A model generated the notes under the pieces. The model had not been told where the DNA came from. It was given only the letters and a program-made list of their open reading frames with translations, and ran no database searches. Made by a program: the position numbers and the translations under genes. Of a stretch of 64,000 bases of DNA, positions 17,344 through 25,399 are shown one piece after another (position 1 is the first letter of the stretch; the number at the start of each line of letters is the position of its first letter). Source of the DNA: Aquitalea aquatica (lineage in GTDB: Bacteria > Pseudomonadota > Gammaproteobacteria > Burkholderiales > Chromobacteriaceae); contig NZ_JACERN010000042.1 of the NCBI RefSeq assembly GCF_013911085.1, forward strand, positions 1-64,000, in the 5' to 3' direction.

Positions 17344-17787
17344 TCAGCGCTCATCCGGAACAACGACTCGCATTGGACGCGTTCCGATCTTCGCTCCGGT
17401 CACTTCATCTACCGCAATTGCTTGAATTTCAGTCCCCGTTTCTGCATCAAAGAACTGCGTCAACTTGCCACCACCCCGGTATTTGCGTCCCCACGCCCCG
17501 ATCATGAACAGCACCGGTAAAAAGTCCCGGCCTGCATCGGTCAATAGGTATTCCTCACGCGGCGGGTGCTCCGAGTAGCGCCGTTTTTCCAGCAGTCCTT
17601 CCTCCGTCAGTGTCGCCAAACGTCGGGTCAGCATGGTGGGTGCAATACCCATGCTCTTACGGAATTGGTCGAAACGGGTCAGTCCGGCATGGGCATCACG
17701 CAGGATCAAAATGCTCCAGGCATCACCGGCAACGCTCAGGCTGCGGGAGATAGGGCAAGGGTTCTCACAACTATTTTCTGTGTCCAT
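17344..17787 (-). CDS. HxlR family winged-helix transcriptional regulator
   Basis: 147 aa. It opens with CENPCPISRSLSVAGDAWSILILRDAHAGLTRFDQFRKSMGIAPTMLTRRLATLTEEGLL, the typical HxlR winged helix, including the two N-terminal cysteines often used for redox or electrophile sensing. The wing reads YSEHPPREEYLLTDAGRDFLPVL. It is divergent from the hydrolase-AKR enzyme set with palindromes between. I infer it controls that operon in response to reactive carbonyl or quinone compounds, as YodB/HypR-type members do. Confidence 0.93.
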   Translation of the reverse strand: MDTENSCENPCPISRSLSVAGDAWSILILRDAHAGLTRFDQFRKSMGIAPTMLTRRLATLTEEGLLEKRRYSEHPPREEYLLTDAGRDFLPVLFMIGAWGRKYRGGGKLTQFFDAETGTEIQAIAVDEVTGAKIGTRPMRVVVPDER

Positions 17788-17795
17788 ACTATTTC

Positions 17796-17845
17796 GATAG
17801 TGACTTATCGGGAAATTGGTAGTATTGTTCGTATCACTTTGATAC
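17796..17845. promoter_or_regulatory. HxlR operator region, divergent hxlR / hydrolase operon
   Basis: It holds the 12-mer GATAGTGACTTA at 17796-17807, next to a small palindrome ACTAT-ttcg-ATAGT, and the perfect palindrome GTATCA-ctt-TGATAC at 17831-17845. The sites lie 9 bp upstream of hxlR and 46 bp upstream of the hydrolase ATG, suitable for autoregulation and operon control. Confidence 0.65.
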
Positions 17846-17890
17846 TAACACTTCATGGACTGGCAATCCACCCGTCAGGAGAACTCTTTG

Positions 17891-18808
17891 ATGAGCACGA
17901 ACAATACAGGCACTTCATCGGCCGCCAAGACAGTGGCTGCACAACATGCCGTGCTTGTTGTGCAGCCGGTACGCAAAGCAAAATGGCAGGACGTAGCAAC
18001 CCGTACCATTAACGCTGGCGGGGTGTTTTTTGCCTATCGCGATCTGGGCCCCGATTCCGGTGTGCCGGTTATTTTTCTGCATCACCTGATGGCAGTACTG
18101 GACGATTGGGACCCGCGTGTTATCGATGGCATCGCCACCAAACGTCGCGTCATCGCATTTGACAACCGCGGGGTGGGTGCCTCTACAGGGCGTGTACCCG
18201 AGACGGTGGAAGAAATGGGGCGTGATGCCATTGCCTTTATCCGTGCCATGGGGTTCACACAGGTGGATTTACTCGGCTTCTCCCTGGGCGGTGGCGTTGC
18301 CCAAATGGTGGCATTGCAAGCACCGGATCTGGTGCGGCGGATCGTGCTGGCCGGTACCGGACCGCGTGGTGGTGGCGGTATTGAAAAAGTGACCAAGGTG
18401 GCCGTCCTGGCCTACATCAAGGCGGCGTTGACCTGGAGCGATGCCAGACATTTTCTGTTTTTCCCTCGCACACCGGAAGGAAAGCGCGCTGCGCGGGATT
18501 ACTTCACCGCCCTGAAAATGCGGACGACTAACCGCGACAAGGGCATTTCCCTGCAAGCCAGACTTGCCCAATTGAAAGCCATCAAGACTGCTGGGCTGAG
18601 TACACCAGACGATCTCTCCGTGATCACGCAGCCGGTTTTTGTCGCCAACGGTGATCGTGACCTGATGGTGGACAGCAACCATTCCGCAGACATGGCGCGC
18701 CGCTTGCCCAATGCACAACTGACGATTTATCCCGACTCAGGACACGGCGGCGTGTTCCAGCACTACCGGACATTTGTGCCCGCCGTGTTGGATTTCCTCG
18801 CGGATTGA
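17891..18808 (+). CDS. Alpha/beta hydrolase
   Basis: 305 aa from the ATG at 17891 with an AGGAG ribosome site. The alpha/beta-hydrolase triad is visible: nucleophile Ser in GFSLGGG, Asp in VANGDRDLMV and His in SGHGGVFQ, plus the oxyanion region HHLMAVLDDWDP. It is probably a cytoplasmic esterase, lactonase or haloperoxidase-like hydrolase. It is the first gene of the HxlR-controlled enzyme group; an oxidoreductase follows after about 73 bp. Substrate unknown. Confidence 0.9.
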   Translation: MSTNNTGTSSAAKTVAAQHAVLVVQPVRKAKWQDVATRTINAGGVFFAYRDLGPDSGVPVIFLHHLMAVLDDWDPRVIDGIATKRRVIAFDNRGVGASTGRVPETVEEMGRDAIAFIRAMGFTQVDLLGFSLGGGVAQMVALQAPDLVRRIVLAGTGPRGGGGIEKVTKVAVLAYIKAALTWSDARHFLFFPRTPEGKRAARDYFTALKMRTTNRDKGISLQARLAQLKAIKTAGLSTPDDLSVITQPVFVANGDRDLMVDSNHSADMARRLPNAQLTIYPDSGHGGVFQHYRTFVPAVLDFLAD

Positions 18809-18881
18809 GCTGAGCCGGTTGAGCTGAACCGGTTGAGCAGGCAAGACAAAATTCAAGAACCAAGGATGGAAGTTGAAAACC

Positions 18882-19880
18882 ATGAAAGCACTCACCTTCA
18901 AGCGTTATGGCAAGTCGCCAGAGATCGGCATTGCCGAAGTTCCCCGGCCAGCACTCAAACCCGATGAACTGCTGGTGCAGGTTCACGCCGCCGGGCTTAA
19001 CCCGATCGACAATATGATTCCGACCGGGATGTTCAAGCCGGTGCTGCATTTCCAGCTACCCGGCGTAATGGGGAGTGATCTGGCCGGTGTTGTCACCGAA
19101 GTGGGTAGCAATGTGACGCGCTTCAAACCGGGCGATGCCGTGTTTGCCAGCATTTTCGACTTGGGTACCGGGGCGATTGCTGAATATGCCGTTGTGCCGG
19201 AGCGTGCAGTTGCACTGAAACCTGAAAATCTGGACTTTGTGCAAGCCGCTTCCATTCCGATGGTGGCCCTCACCTCGTGGCAAGCGCTGAAAGAGCGGGC
19301 CAATCTGCAGGCGGGCCAGAAGGTCTTCATTCCGGCCGGGTCCGGCGGGATAGGCACGTTTGCCATCCAGCTGGCCAAGTACCTGGGCGCAAAGGTTGGC
19401 ACCACAACCAGTACTGGCAATGTTGATCTGGTACGCAGCCTGGGGGCCGATGAGGTTGTCGACTACAAAAAGCAGGAATTTGAAACCGTGCTGCGTGACT
19501 ACGATGCGGTGCTGGGCACAACACGCGGTGACACCATTGAAAAGTCACTTGCCATTCTCAAACCGGGTAGCCGGATCGTCTCGCTCATTGGCCCGCTGGA
19601 CGCGGCATTTGCCCGCAGAAAACGCTTGAATTTTGTGCTGCGCTTCGTGTTCGGCTTGATGAGCCGCAAGATCATGCGCCTGGCGCGGCAGCGGGACGTC
19701 TCTTATTCCTTTCTTTTCGTCCGTCCGGATGGCAGTCAACTCGCCGCCATCAGCAAGCTACTGGAAACAGAGCACATCAAGCCGGTAATCGACAAGGTAT
19801 TCCCATTCAAGGATGCAAAGTACGCACTTGAGTACCTGGCCCAGGGGCGATCCAAGGGCAAGGTCGTGGTCAAGATGTAA
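18882..19880 (+). CDS. NADP-dependent quinone oxidoreductase-like MDR protein
   Basis: 332 aa from the ATG after a GGAAG site; a TTG three codons upstream is less likely. It belongs to the zinc-free medium-chain dehydrogenase/reductase family. The cofactor loop is AGSGGIGTFAIQLAKYLGA, with HAAGLNPIDN and VPMVALTSWQAL-type family blocks and no structural zinc cysteines. It likely reduces quinones or alpha,beta-unsaturated carbonyls using NADPH, consistent with the Old Yellow Enzyme and aldo-keto reductase encoded downstream. Confidence 0.9.
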   Translation: MKALTFKRYGKSPEIGIAEVPRPALKPDELLVQVHAAGLNPIDNMIPTGMFKPVLHFQLPGVMGSDLAGVVTEVGSNVTRFKPGDAVFASIFDLGTGAIAEYAVVPERAVALKPENLDFVQAASIPMVALTSWQALKERANLQAGQKVFIPAGSGGIGTFAIQLAKYLGAKVGTTTSTGNVDLVRSLGADEVVDYKKQEFETVLRDYDAVLGTTRGDTIEKSLAILKPGSRIVSLIGPLDAAFARRKRLNFVLRFVFGLMSRKIMRLARQRDVSYSFLFVRPDGSQLAAISKLLETEHIKPVIDKVFPFKDAKYALEYLAQGRSKGKVVVKM

Positions 19881-19931
19881 GGCGCGCGGTACTTCCCCTT
19901 TCCACCAAATCAACTGATCCAGAGCAAACCC

Positions 19932-20720
19932 ATGACTACACTGCCGACCGTTTTCATTACCGGTGCCTCCAGCGGCATTGGTGCCACCTATGCCGAACGC
20001 TTTGCACGTCGCGGCCACAATCTCATTATTGTTGCGCGTGACAAATCGCGCCTGGAGGCCTTGGCCACGCGCCTGCGTGCCGAGCACCAGGTATCTGTCG
20101 AGGTACTGCAAGCCGACCTGACCAACACGGCAGAACTGTCCGCACTGGAGGCAAGGCTGCGTGATGACGCAGATATTGGCATCTTGATCAATAACGCAGG
20201 CATGCCGCAAGCCGGTGGATTCCTGCAGCAATCCGGCGAAGCGATTGAACGCCAGATCACGCTCAACACCACCGCCTTGACACGGCTTGCTGCCGCAATT
20301 GCACCGCGCCTCGCCCAGTCCGGCACTGGTGCCATCGTCAATATTGGCTCGGTGGTGGGGTTCGCCCCGGAATTCGGCATGTCGATTTATGGCGCGACCA
20401 AAGCCTTTGTGCTGTTTTTGTCGCAGGGCTTGAGCCTGGAGCTGTCACCCAAGGGCGTTTACGTACAAGCGGTACTGCCAGCCGCCACCCGCACCGAAAT
20501 CTGGCAGCACGCCGGCATTGACGTCAACACCTTCCCGGAGGTGATGGAAGTGGGTGAACTGGTTGATGCCGCGCTGGTTGGCTTTGACCGTCGCGAGCTG
20601 GTGACGATTCCCCCCTTGCATGTTGCCGAGCGCTGGGATGCGCTGGATGGGGCGCGTCAAGGGCTGATGTCAGACATTCGGCAAGCCCATGCCGCTGAAC
20701 GCTATCAGCAACAACACTGA
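19932..20720 (+). CDS. Short-chain dehydrogenase/reductase (SDR)
   Basis: 262 aa. Its motifs are TGASSGIG at residues ~10-17 (cofactor), NNAG, the catalytic Ser in NIGSVVGF and YGATK. The family resembles YqjQ/DltE-type SDRs acting on carbonyls. It lies 51 bp after the quinone oxidoreductase and 50 bp before the Old Yellow Enzyme, and is part of the same run of same-strand genes. Substrate not assigned. Confidence 0.92.
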   Translation: MTTLPTVFITGASSGIGATYAERFARRGHNLIIVARDKSRLEALATRLRAEHQVSVEVLQADLTNTAELSALEARLRDDADIGILINNAGMPQAGGFLQQSGEAIERQITLNTTALTRLAAAIAPRLAQSGTGAIVNIGSVVGFAPEFGMSIYGATKAFVLFLSQGLSLELSPKGVYVQAVLPAATRTEIWQHAGIDVNTFPEVMEVGELVDAALVGFDRRELVTIPPLHVAERWDALDGARQGLMSDIRQAHAAERYQQQH

Positions 20721-20770
20721 GCCATCCACCGTATTCATCGGAATGTGAATCCAACACCAAGGTCGCTTCA

Positions 20771-21838
20771 ATGCCCAATCTCTTATTTAGCCCTACCCAG
20801 CTTGGCAGCCTGCCGCTGAAAAATCGCATCGTGATGGCGCAGCTGACCCGAAGCCGCGCCATCGCAAATCTGCCCAATGACTTGATGGCGGAATACTACA
20901 GCCAACGGGCGGGCGCAGGACTGATCATTACCGAGGGGACATCCCCATCGCCAAATGGCCTGGGTTATCCGCGCATCCCCGGCTTGTTCAATACAGAGCA
21001 AGTACAGGGCTGGCAACAGGTGACTGAGCGCGTGCATCAGGCCGGGAGCAGGATTTTTGTGCAATTGATGCATACAGGCCGCGTCAGCCATCCTGCCAAC
21101 ATGCCGGATGGTGCACGTGTCCTGGCACCGTCACCGATTGCTGTGCCTGGTGAAACGTGGACGGATACGGCTGGTATGCAGCCGCATCCGGTGCCACATG
21201 AAATGAATGAAGCGGACATCGCCCAAAGCATCGCCGAATATGCCGAGTCGGCCAAACTGGCCTTGCAGGCTGGCTTCGATGGGGTCGAGCTGCATGCCGC
21301 CAATGGCTATCTGATCGACCAGTTTCTTAATACCGCCTCCAATCAGCGCAATGATCGCTGGGGTGGTTCGGTTGAAAACCGTATCCGCTTTGCGGTTGAA
21401 GTGGCCAGAGTCACCGTCGCTGTGGCTGGTTCCAAACGTGTGGGCATGCGCATCTCGCCGTATGGTGTTTTCAATGCCCAAGTACCAGATGCAGAAATGG
21501 ACGCGCTGTATCTGCGCTTGATTGATGAGTTGAATACCCTTGGCCTGCTGTATATCCATGTCGTTGATCACAGCGCAATGGGCGCTCCAGAAGTCAGCCC
21601 CGAATTGAAAGCCAAAATCCGTAGCGCATTCAACGGGCAGTACATTCTTTCTGGTGGCTACGATGCCGCACGTGCCGCGACCGATCTCAATGCAAACCGT
21701 GGCGACCTTGTCGCATTTGGTCGTCCGTTCATCTCGAACCCTGACCTCGTAAGCAAGCTGCAGACCGGGCAGCAACTGGCAGAGCCGGATTTCGCTACCT
21801 TCTACACGCCTGGTGAAAAGGGCTACACCGACTATTGA
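20771..21838 (+). CDS. Alkene reductase, Old Yellow Enzyme family (NemA-like)
   Basis: 355 aa, typical for NemA/OYE proteins, FMN-dependent TIM barrels that reduce the C=C bond of enones, maleimides and nitro-compounds. Family motifs are LFSPTQLGSLPLKNRIVMAQLTRSRA at the N terminus, the substrate-binding His/Asn pair in HAANGYLIDQFLN, RWGGSVENRIRF and the FMN phosphate region FGRPFISNPDL. In E. coli nemA is induced by electrophiles, which fits the HxlR context here. Confidence 0.95.
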   Translation: MPNLLFSPTQLGSLPLKNRIVMAQLTRSRAIANLPNDLMAEYYSQRAGAGLIITEGTSPSPNGLGYPRIPGLFNTEQVQGWQQVTERVHQAGSRIFVQLMHTGRVSHPANMPDGARVLAPSPIAVPGETWTDTAGMQPHPVPHEMNEADIAQSIAEYAESAKLALQAGFDGVELHAANGYLIDQFLNTASNQRNDRWGGSVENRIRFAVEVARVTVAVAGSKRVGMRISPYGVFNAQVPDAEMDALYLRLIDELNTLGLLYIHVVDHSAMGAPEVSPELKAKIRSAFNGQYILSGGYDAARAATDLNANRGDLVAFGRPFISNPDLVSKLQTGQQLAEPDFATFYTPGEKGYTDY

Positions 21839-21927
21839 TCGAAGTCTCAGCCCGCTTGTGCTTGAGGTCACACCCTTATGGCCTGCGCAACCCGGGCAGA
21901 TGCTCAAGCAAAGTCAAGGAGAGAAAC

Positions 21928-22311
21928 ATGCCTCTCGTGCGTATCGACATCAAAAAGAACCCTGATCCGACCTTTGCCCAAAAACTGGGCAAGGTGGTTT
22001 ACGCGTCGATGAAAAAGGCGATCAATGTTCCAGACAAGGACAACTTTCAGGTCCTGACAGAGCACGACGACAATCATTTTGTCTACGACTCCGCCTATCT
22101 CGGAATACAGCGGACTGATGGCGTGGTGTTTATCCAGATCACGCTGAATGAAGGACGCTCGACAGAGCAGAAGAAGCTGCTCTACCAGACGATAGCAGAA
22201 GGGCTCAATGAAGAAGCCGGTGTCCGGATGGAGGATGTCTTCATCAGTCTGGTCGAGGTCAAAAAAGAAAACTGGTCATTCGGCAGTGGCCTTGCCCAGT
22301 ACGCAAACTGA
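21928..22311 (+). CDS. Tautomerase family protein
   Basis: 127 aa from the ATG after AAGGAGAG. The second residue is Pro (MPLVRIDIKK), which becomes the catalytic N-terminal proline of 4-oxalocrotonate tautomerase/MIF-type enzymes once Met is removed. The longer length and FIQITLNEGRSTEQKKLLYQTIAEGL block fit the YusQ/PptA-like branch. The frame extends upstream into the OYE stop but without a start. It isomerises keto/enol or detoxifies unsaturated acids. It is part of the electrophile-handling group. Confidence 0.9.
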   Translation: MPLVRIDIKKNPDPTFAQKLGKVVYASMKKAINVPDKDNFQVLTEHDDNHFVYDSAYLGIQRTDGVVFIQITLNEGRSTEQKKLLYQTIAEGLNEEAGVRMEDVFISLVEVKKENWSFGSGLAQYAN

Positions 22312-22369
22312 TGCGCTCGGCACCATCAGCTGATTCAGCACACGAATACTTCCATTAACGGAGCAAAGC

Positions 22370-23377
22370 ATGAAATACACCACTTTTGGCAAAACTGGCT
22401 TGCAGGTATCGCAAGTGGCTTTGGGTACCGGCAACTTTGGCACTGGCTGGGGCTATGGAGCCGACCCGGACGTTGCCGCAGACATATTCAACGCCTATGC
22501 CGAGGCGGGTGGTAATTTTATTGATGCCGCAGACGTTTATCAGTTCGGACAAGCTGAAGCGCTGCTCGGAGACCTGCTGAAAGGACGACGTGAAGATTTT
22601 GTCCTGGCAACGAAGTTTACCAACGGCGCGGTACCTAATGCCAACCGGCTTGTAACCGGTAATAGCCGCAAGGCAATGATTGCCTCGGTGGAAGCCAGCC
22701 TTAAACGGCTCAAGACGGATCGAATCGATATCTACTGGGCACACCATCCTGACGGCATCACGCCCATTGAAGAAATCGTGCGTGGATTTGAAGATCTGGC
22801 ACGTGCCGGCAAGATTCTGTACGCAGGGTTGTCGAATTTTCCAGCCTGGCGGCTTTCCCGGGCAGTCACCTACGCAGAATTGACGCATGCAGTTCCCATT
22901 GCTGCTGCCCAGTTTGAACACAGCCTGGTACACCGTGAGCCAGAAGCTGATCTGTTCCCTGCATCACTTGCGTTGAGCCTGGGTATCGTCACCTGGTCAC
23001 CACTGGGGGGCGGTATGCTCACCGGCAAGTATCGACAGGGGGAAAAGGGACGGGCTGAAGGTTTTGGCGGGCGTGTGTTCCAGGCAGAGAATTCAACCCA
23101 GCGCACGCAGATTCTTGACACGGTACTGGCAATTGCCGCTGAGCTAGGCGTGAGTGCCAGTCAGGTTGCCATTGCCTGGGCAGGGACACACGGTTCCGTA
23201 CCCATTATCGGGCCGCGTTCGCAAACCCAGCTCAAGGACAACCTTGAGGCGCTGGATATGACGCTTTCGGCAGAACAGATTCAACGTCTTGATACCGTTA
23301 GTAGTCTGGGTGCATCCATGGCTAGCAGAAAACCGATTGCCTGGCATGATGATCACCAAACTAACCCGGTAGCGTAG
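22370..23377 (+). CDS. Aldo/keto reductase
   Basis: 335 aa. The AKR catalytic tetrad is readable: Asp in FIDAADVYQ, Tyr in the same segment, Lys in VLATKFTNG and His in YWAHHPDG. NADPH-binding C-terminal residues lie in PIIGPRSQTQLKDNLEAL. It reduces aldehydes or ketones. It is the last gene of the HxlR-associated group, 58 bp after the tautomerase and about 70 bp before a terminator. Confidence 0.95.
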   Translation: MKYTTFGKTGLQVSQVALGTGNFGTGWGYGADPDVAADIFNAYAEAGGNFIDAADVYQFGQAEALLGDLLKGRREDFVLATKFTNGAVPNANRLVTGNSRKAMIASVEASLKRLKTDRIDIYWAHHPDGITPIEEIVRGFEDLARAGKILYAGLSNFPAWRLSRAVTYAELTHAVPIAAAQFEHSLVHREPEADLFPASLALSLGIVTWSPLGGGMLTGKYRQGEKGRAEGFGGRVFQAENSTQRTQILDTVLAIAAELGVSASQVAIAWAGTHGSVPIIGPRSQTQLKDNLEALDMTLSAEQIQRLDTVSSLGASMASRKPIAWHDDHQTNPVA

Positions 23378-23445
23378 GCAGTACGATCTCCCTGCTTTGA
23401 GCGCCATGCTTAAGCGGCATGTACCCTCCTTCACTTACGACATTG

Positions 23446-23479
23446 ATGGCTGCTTTCAAACAGGAAGCAGCCATTTTTG
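23446..23479 (+). terminator. Rho-independent terminator after the aldo/keto reductase
   Basis: ATGGCTGCTT pairs perfectly with AAGCAGCCAT over a 9-nt loop and is followed by five T. It closes the hydrolase-to-AKR transcript. Confidence 0.92.
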
Positions 23480-23830
23480 CTATGGACAATCAAAGTCGGT
23501 TTTGGCCGAACTGCCGCCTACCTGGCAGACTTACCGGCTGTTGGTCGGCCAGAGTGGCCTTTCGACAAATGAGTGGGGAACTGCTGATTTACACAGAACT
23601 CCGGACACACTCTTCTTGTGCCATGACAGCTGACGTGATTGATAAAACAAGTTTAAAGTCCTTCTTGTGCTATATCGCTGGTTTTGAACCGAGCTATAGC
23701 TTGTGTCTCTCTTTGGTCTGTCCCGTTCTCCGGGGTCAAGATTTATATGCAGGGCTTGGACTACTCACGGGATGTTTCCTTGCCCGACTAATACATCAGT
23801 GGTGTTTGTATTTTGTGCACTGTGATTGCG
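23480..23830. other. Gene-free stretch between convergent operons
   Basis: A ~350-bp region between the AKR terminator and the 3' end of the PepSY gene. A long frame on the plus strand has no ribosome site, no family resemblance and biased composition, so I do not call a gene. An imperfect hairpin around 23668-23703 (GCTATA...TGGTT ttg AACC...TATAGC) has no T run. Composition is more AT-rich than the neighbours, which may mark old mobile DNA. I see no other structure. Confidence 0.5.
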
Positions 23831-25330
23831 TCATTTTCGCTTTGATAGACGCCGCCAGCCCATTACCACCGCGCTGAGTGCAAGTGCCACACAGGTTGTG
23901 CTGCCCAGCAGCATCCAGATATCCCACAATGGCCGGTACTTCAGCATGGGCAGGTCCCAGTTGTGCAGGCCGCTGAACAGCCAGCGCAAGCTGCGCTGAC
24001 CTTGTTTGAGCTGCAGCACGGTTTCTCCGGTTTGCGGATTCACATACAGCCAGTTGGCCGCCGTGTCAGCCAGTTTGATGCGCCATACCGGCAGCGGGAG
24101 CTCGGCACGGCTGATGCGCGGGCTGCTGTAGTAATAGTCGTCATCCTGTTGCAGCAGTTCGGCGGCGCGGATGGGGGCATGGTGCTGGCTGCTTACCGCA
24201 GCCAGCACGGCGTCTTTGCTAAAGCCTGCTTCTGGTTGCGGCTGGCCTGATCCGGTAGTGGCCAGAAGCCAGACATGGCCTTGTCGGTCGCGCGCTTGTA
24301 ATTGTTGCTGTCTGCCCAGCTGAAACCAGTTCAATTCCACCGCCGGTTCCGACGGCTTCTGCTGCAATTGCCCGGCAATCTGCGCCATGGGCAGCCCGGT
24401 GGCTTGGGCAGGCAAGGCTGGCTGGCTGTGCTGATGGGTTTTGCCATGGCCGCCTTGCTGGCCAAACAGCTGCCAGGGGTTGCCGGACAGAAAGCCGCTC
24501 AGGCACCAGGTAAAAGCCAGCAGGCCAGCAGACAAGCCCAGCCACAGATGCCAGCGCTGCCACAAGGCGCGGTAAGGGTTGCTGCTGCCATTGGGGTAGG
24601 GACGTTTGCCAAGCCAGGCCGGACGCCAGCGCCCCACACCCAGCCATAACCCGCTACACACCGACAGCAAGGCCGCCAGCGCTCCCCAGGTAAGGATGGG
24701 CTTTCTGGCTTCCGCGAGGCCAATGGCATCCAGCGGGCGCAGAAAATGCAGGTAACTGCCGCTCCAGAACAGGATGCGCTGCATGCGGGTGGTGGATTTG
24801 ACCACTTCGCCGCTCTTTTGCGAGATGGTGACTTCGTGCTGCTCGGCATCATCCAGCGCCACGCGATAAAACGGCCGGTAGGGGTCGTAGTTCATCATGG
24901 CGGTGCTGGCATCGCGCTCGAATGCGGCTTGCAAGCGGGCCTGCTGGCTGGCGGGCCGCCAGTCGCGGGCAATCTGCACGGCCTGTGCCGGGGTGAGCGG
25001 GCGCAGCTGTCCATCCTGTGCGGAGATGCGCTGGCGCTGGCCGCTATTGTCCGTCACCAGCCAGACGGCCTCGCCAGCCTGCATGCTCAGCCGGGCTGTG
25101 ACCGGTTGGCGCGTGGTGGCCAGCCCGCTGCGCTGCCAGGCGTCGCTCAGGCTGAGCCAGTGTCCGGCTTCGGCTGCCGGCAGCGGCTGAGCGTGTGCCA
25201 GCCGGACATCCGGGCTGATGCCTGAAGGCCCGGCATAGATCATCATCAAGCCGGAAAACGACCATAGCAGCAGCAACAGGCACAGGACGATGCCCAGCCA
25301 GCGATGGGCGAGAAACAGCAGGCGCTTCAT
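23831..25330 (-). CDS. PepSY domain membrane protein (PiuB-like)
   Basis: 499 aa from the ATG with GGAAG 8 bp upstream. TM1 is at residues ~9-31 (LGIVLCLLLLLWSFSGLMMIY), preceded by the family motif HRWLG. Two PepSY-type periplasmic stretches (e.g. VALDDAEQHEVTISQKSGEVV, WLYVNPQTGETVLQLKQG) alternate with further membrane helices, and the end carries LRWLFSGLHNWDLPML. Such proteins often accompany TonB-dependent receptors and are thought to help reduce or release metal from an imported chelate. It lies 70 bp downstream of the receptor gene and is probably cotranscribed with it. Confidence 0.88.
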   Translation of the reverse strand: MKRLLFLAHRWLGIVLCLLLLLWSFSGLMMIYAGPSGISPDVRLAHAQPLPAAEAGHWLSLSDAWQRSGLATTRQPVTARLSMQAGEAVWLVTDNSGQRQRISAQDGQLRPLTPAQAVQIARDWRPASQQARLQAAFERDASTAMMNYDPYRPFYRVALDDAEQHEVTISQKSGEVVKSTTRMQRILFWSGSYLHFLRPLDAIGLAEARKPILTWGALAALLSVCSGLWLGVGRWRPAWLGKRPYPNGSSNPYRALWQRWHLWLGLSAGLLAFTWCLSGFLSGNPWQLFGQQGGHGKTHQHSQPALPAQATGLPMAQIAGQLQQKPSEPAVELNWFQLGRQQQLQARDRQGHVWLLATTGSGQPQPEAGFSKDAVLAAVSSQHHAPIRAAELLQQDDDYYYSSPRISRAELPLPVWRIKLADTAANWLYVNPQTGETVLQLKQGQRSLRWLFSGLHNWDLPMLKYRPLWDIWMLLGSTTCVALALSAVVMGWRRLSKRK

Positions 25331-25399
25331 GCAGGTTCTTCCATGAAAACAGCGTGCGCTGCGAACAGCACACGCCGGATGGCTCAAGACAGGCCGAAG

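Noticed and set aside
23419-23877. 152-codon plus-strand frame between the AKR terminator and the PepSY gene
   Set aside because: It starts inside the terminator region, overlaps the PepSY 3' end, lacks a ribosome site and has no recognisable motif.
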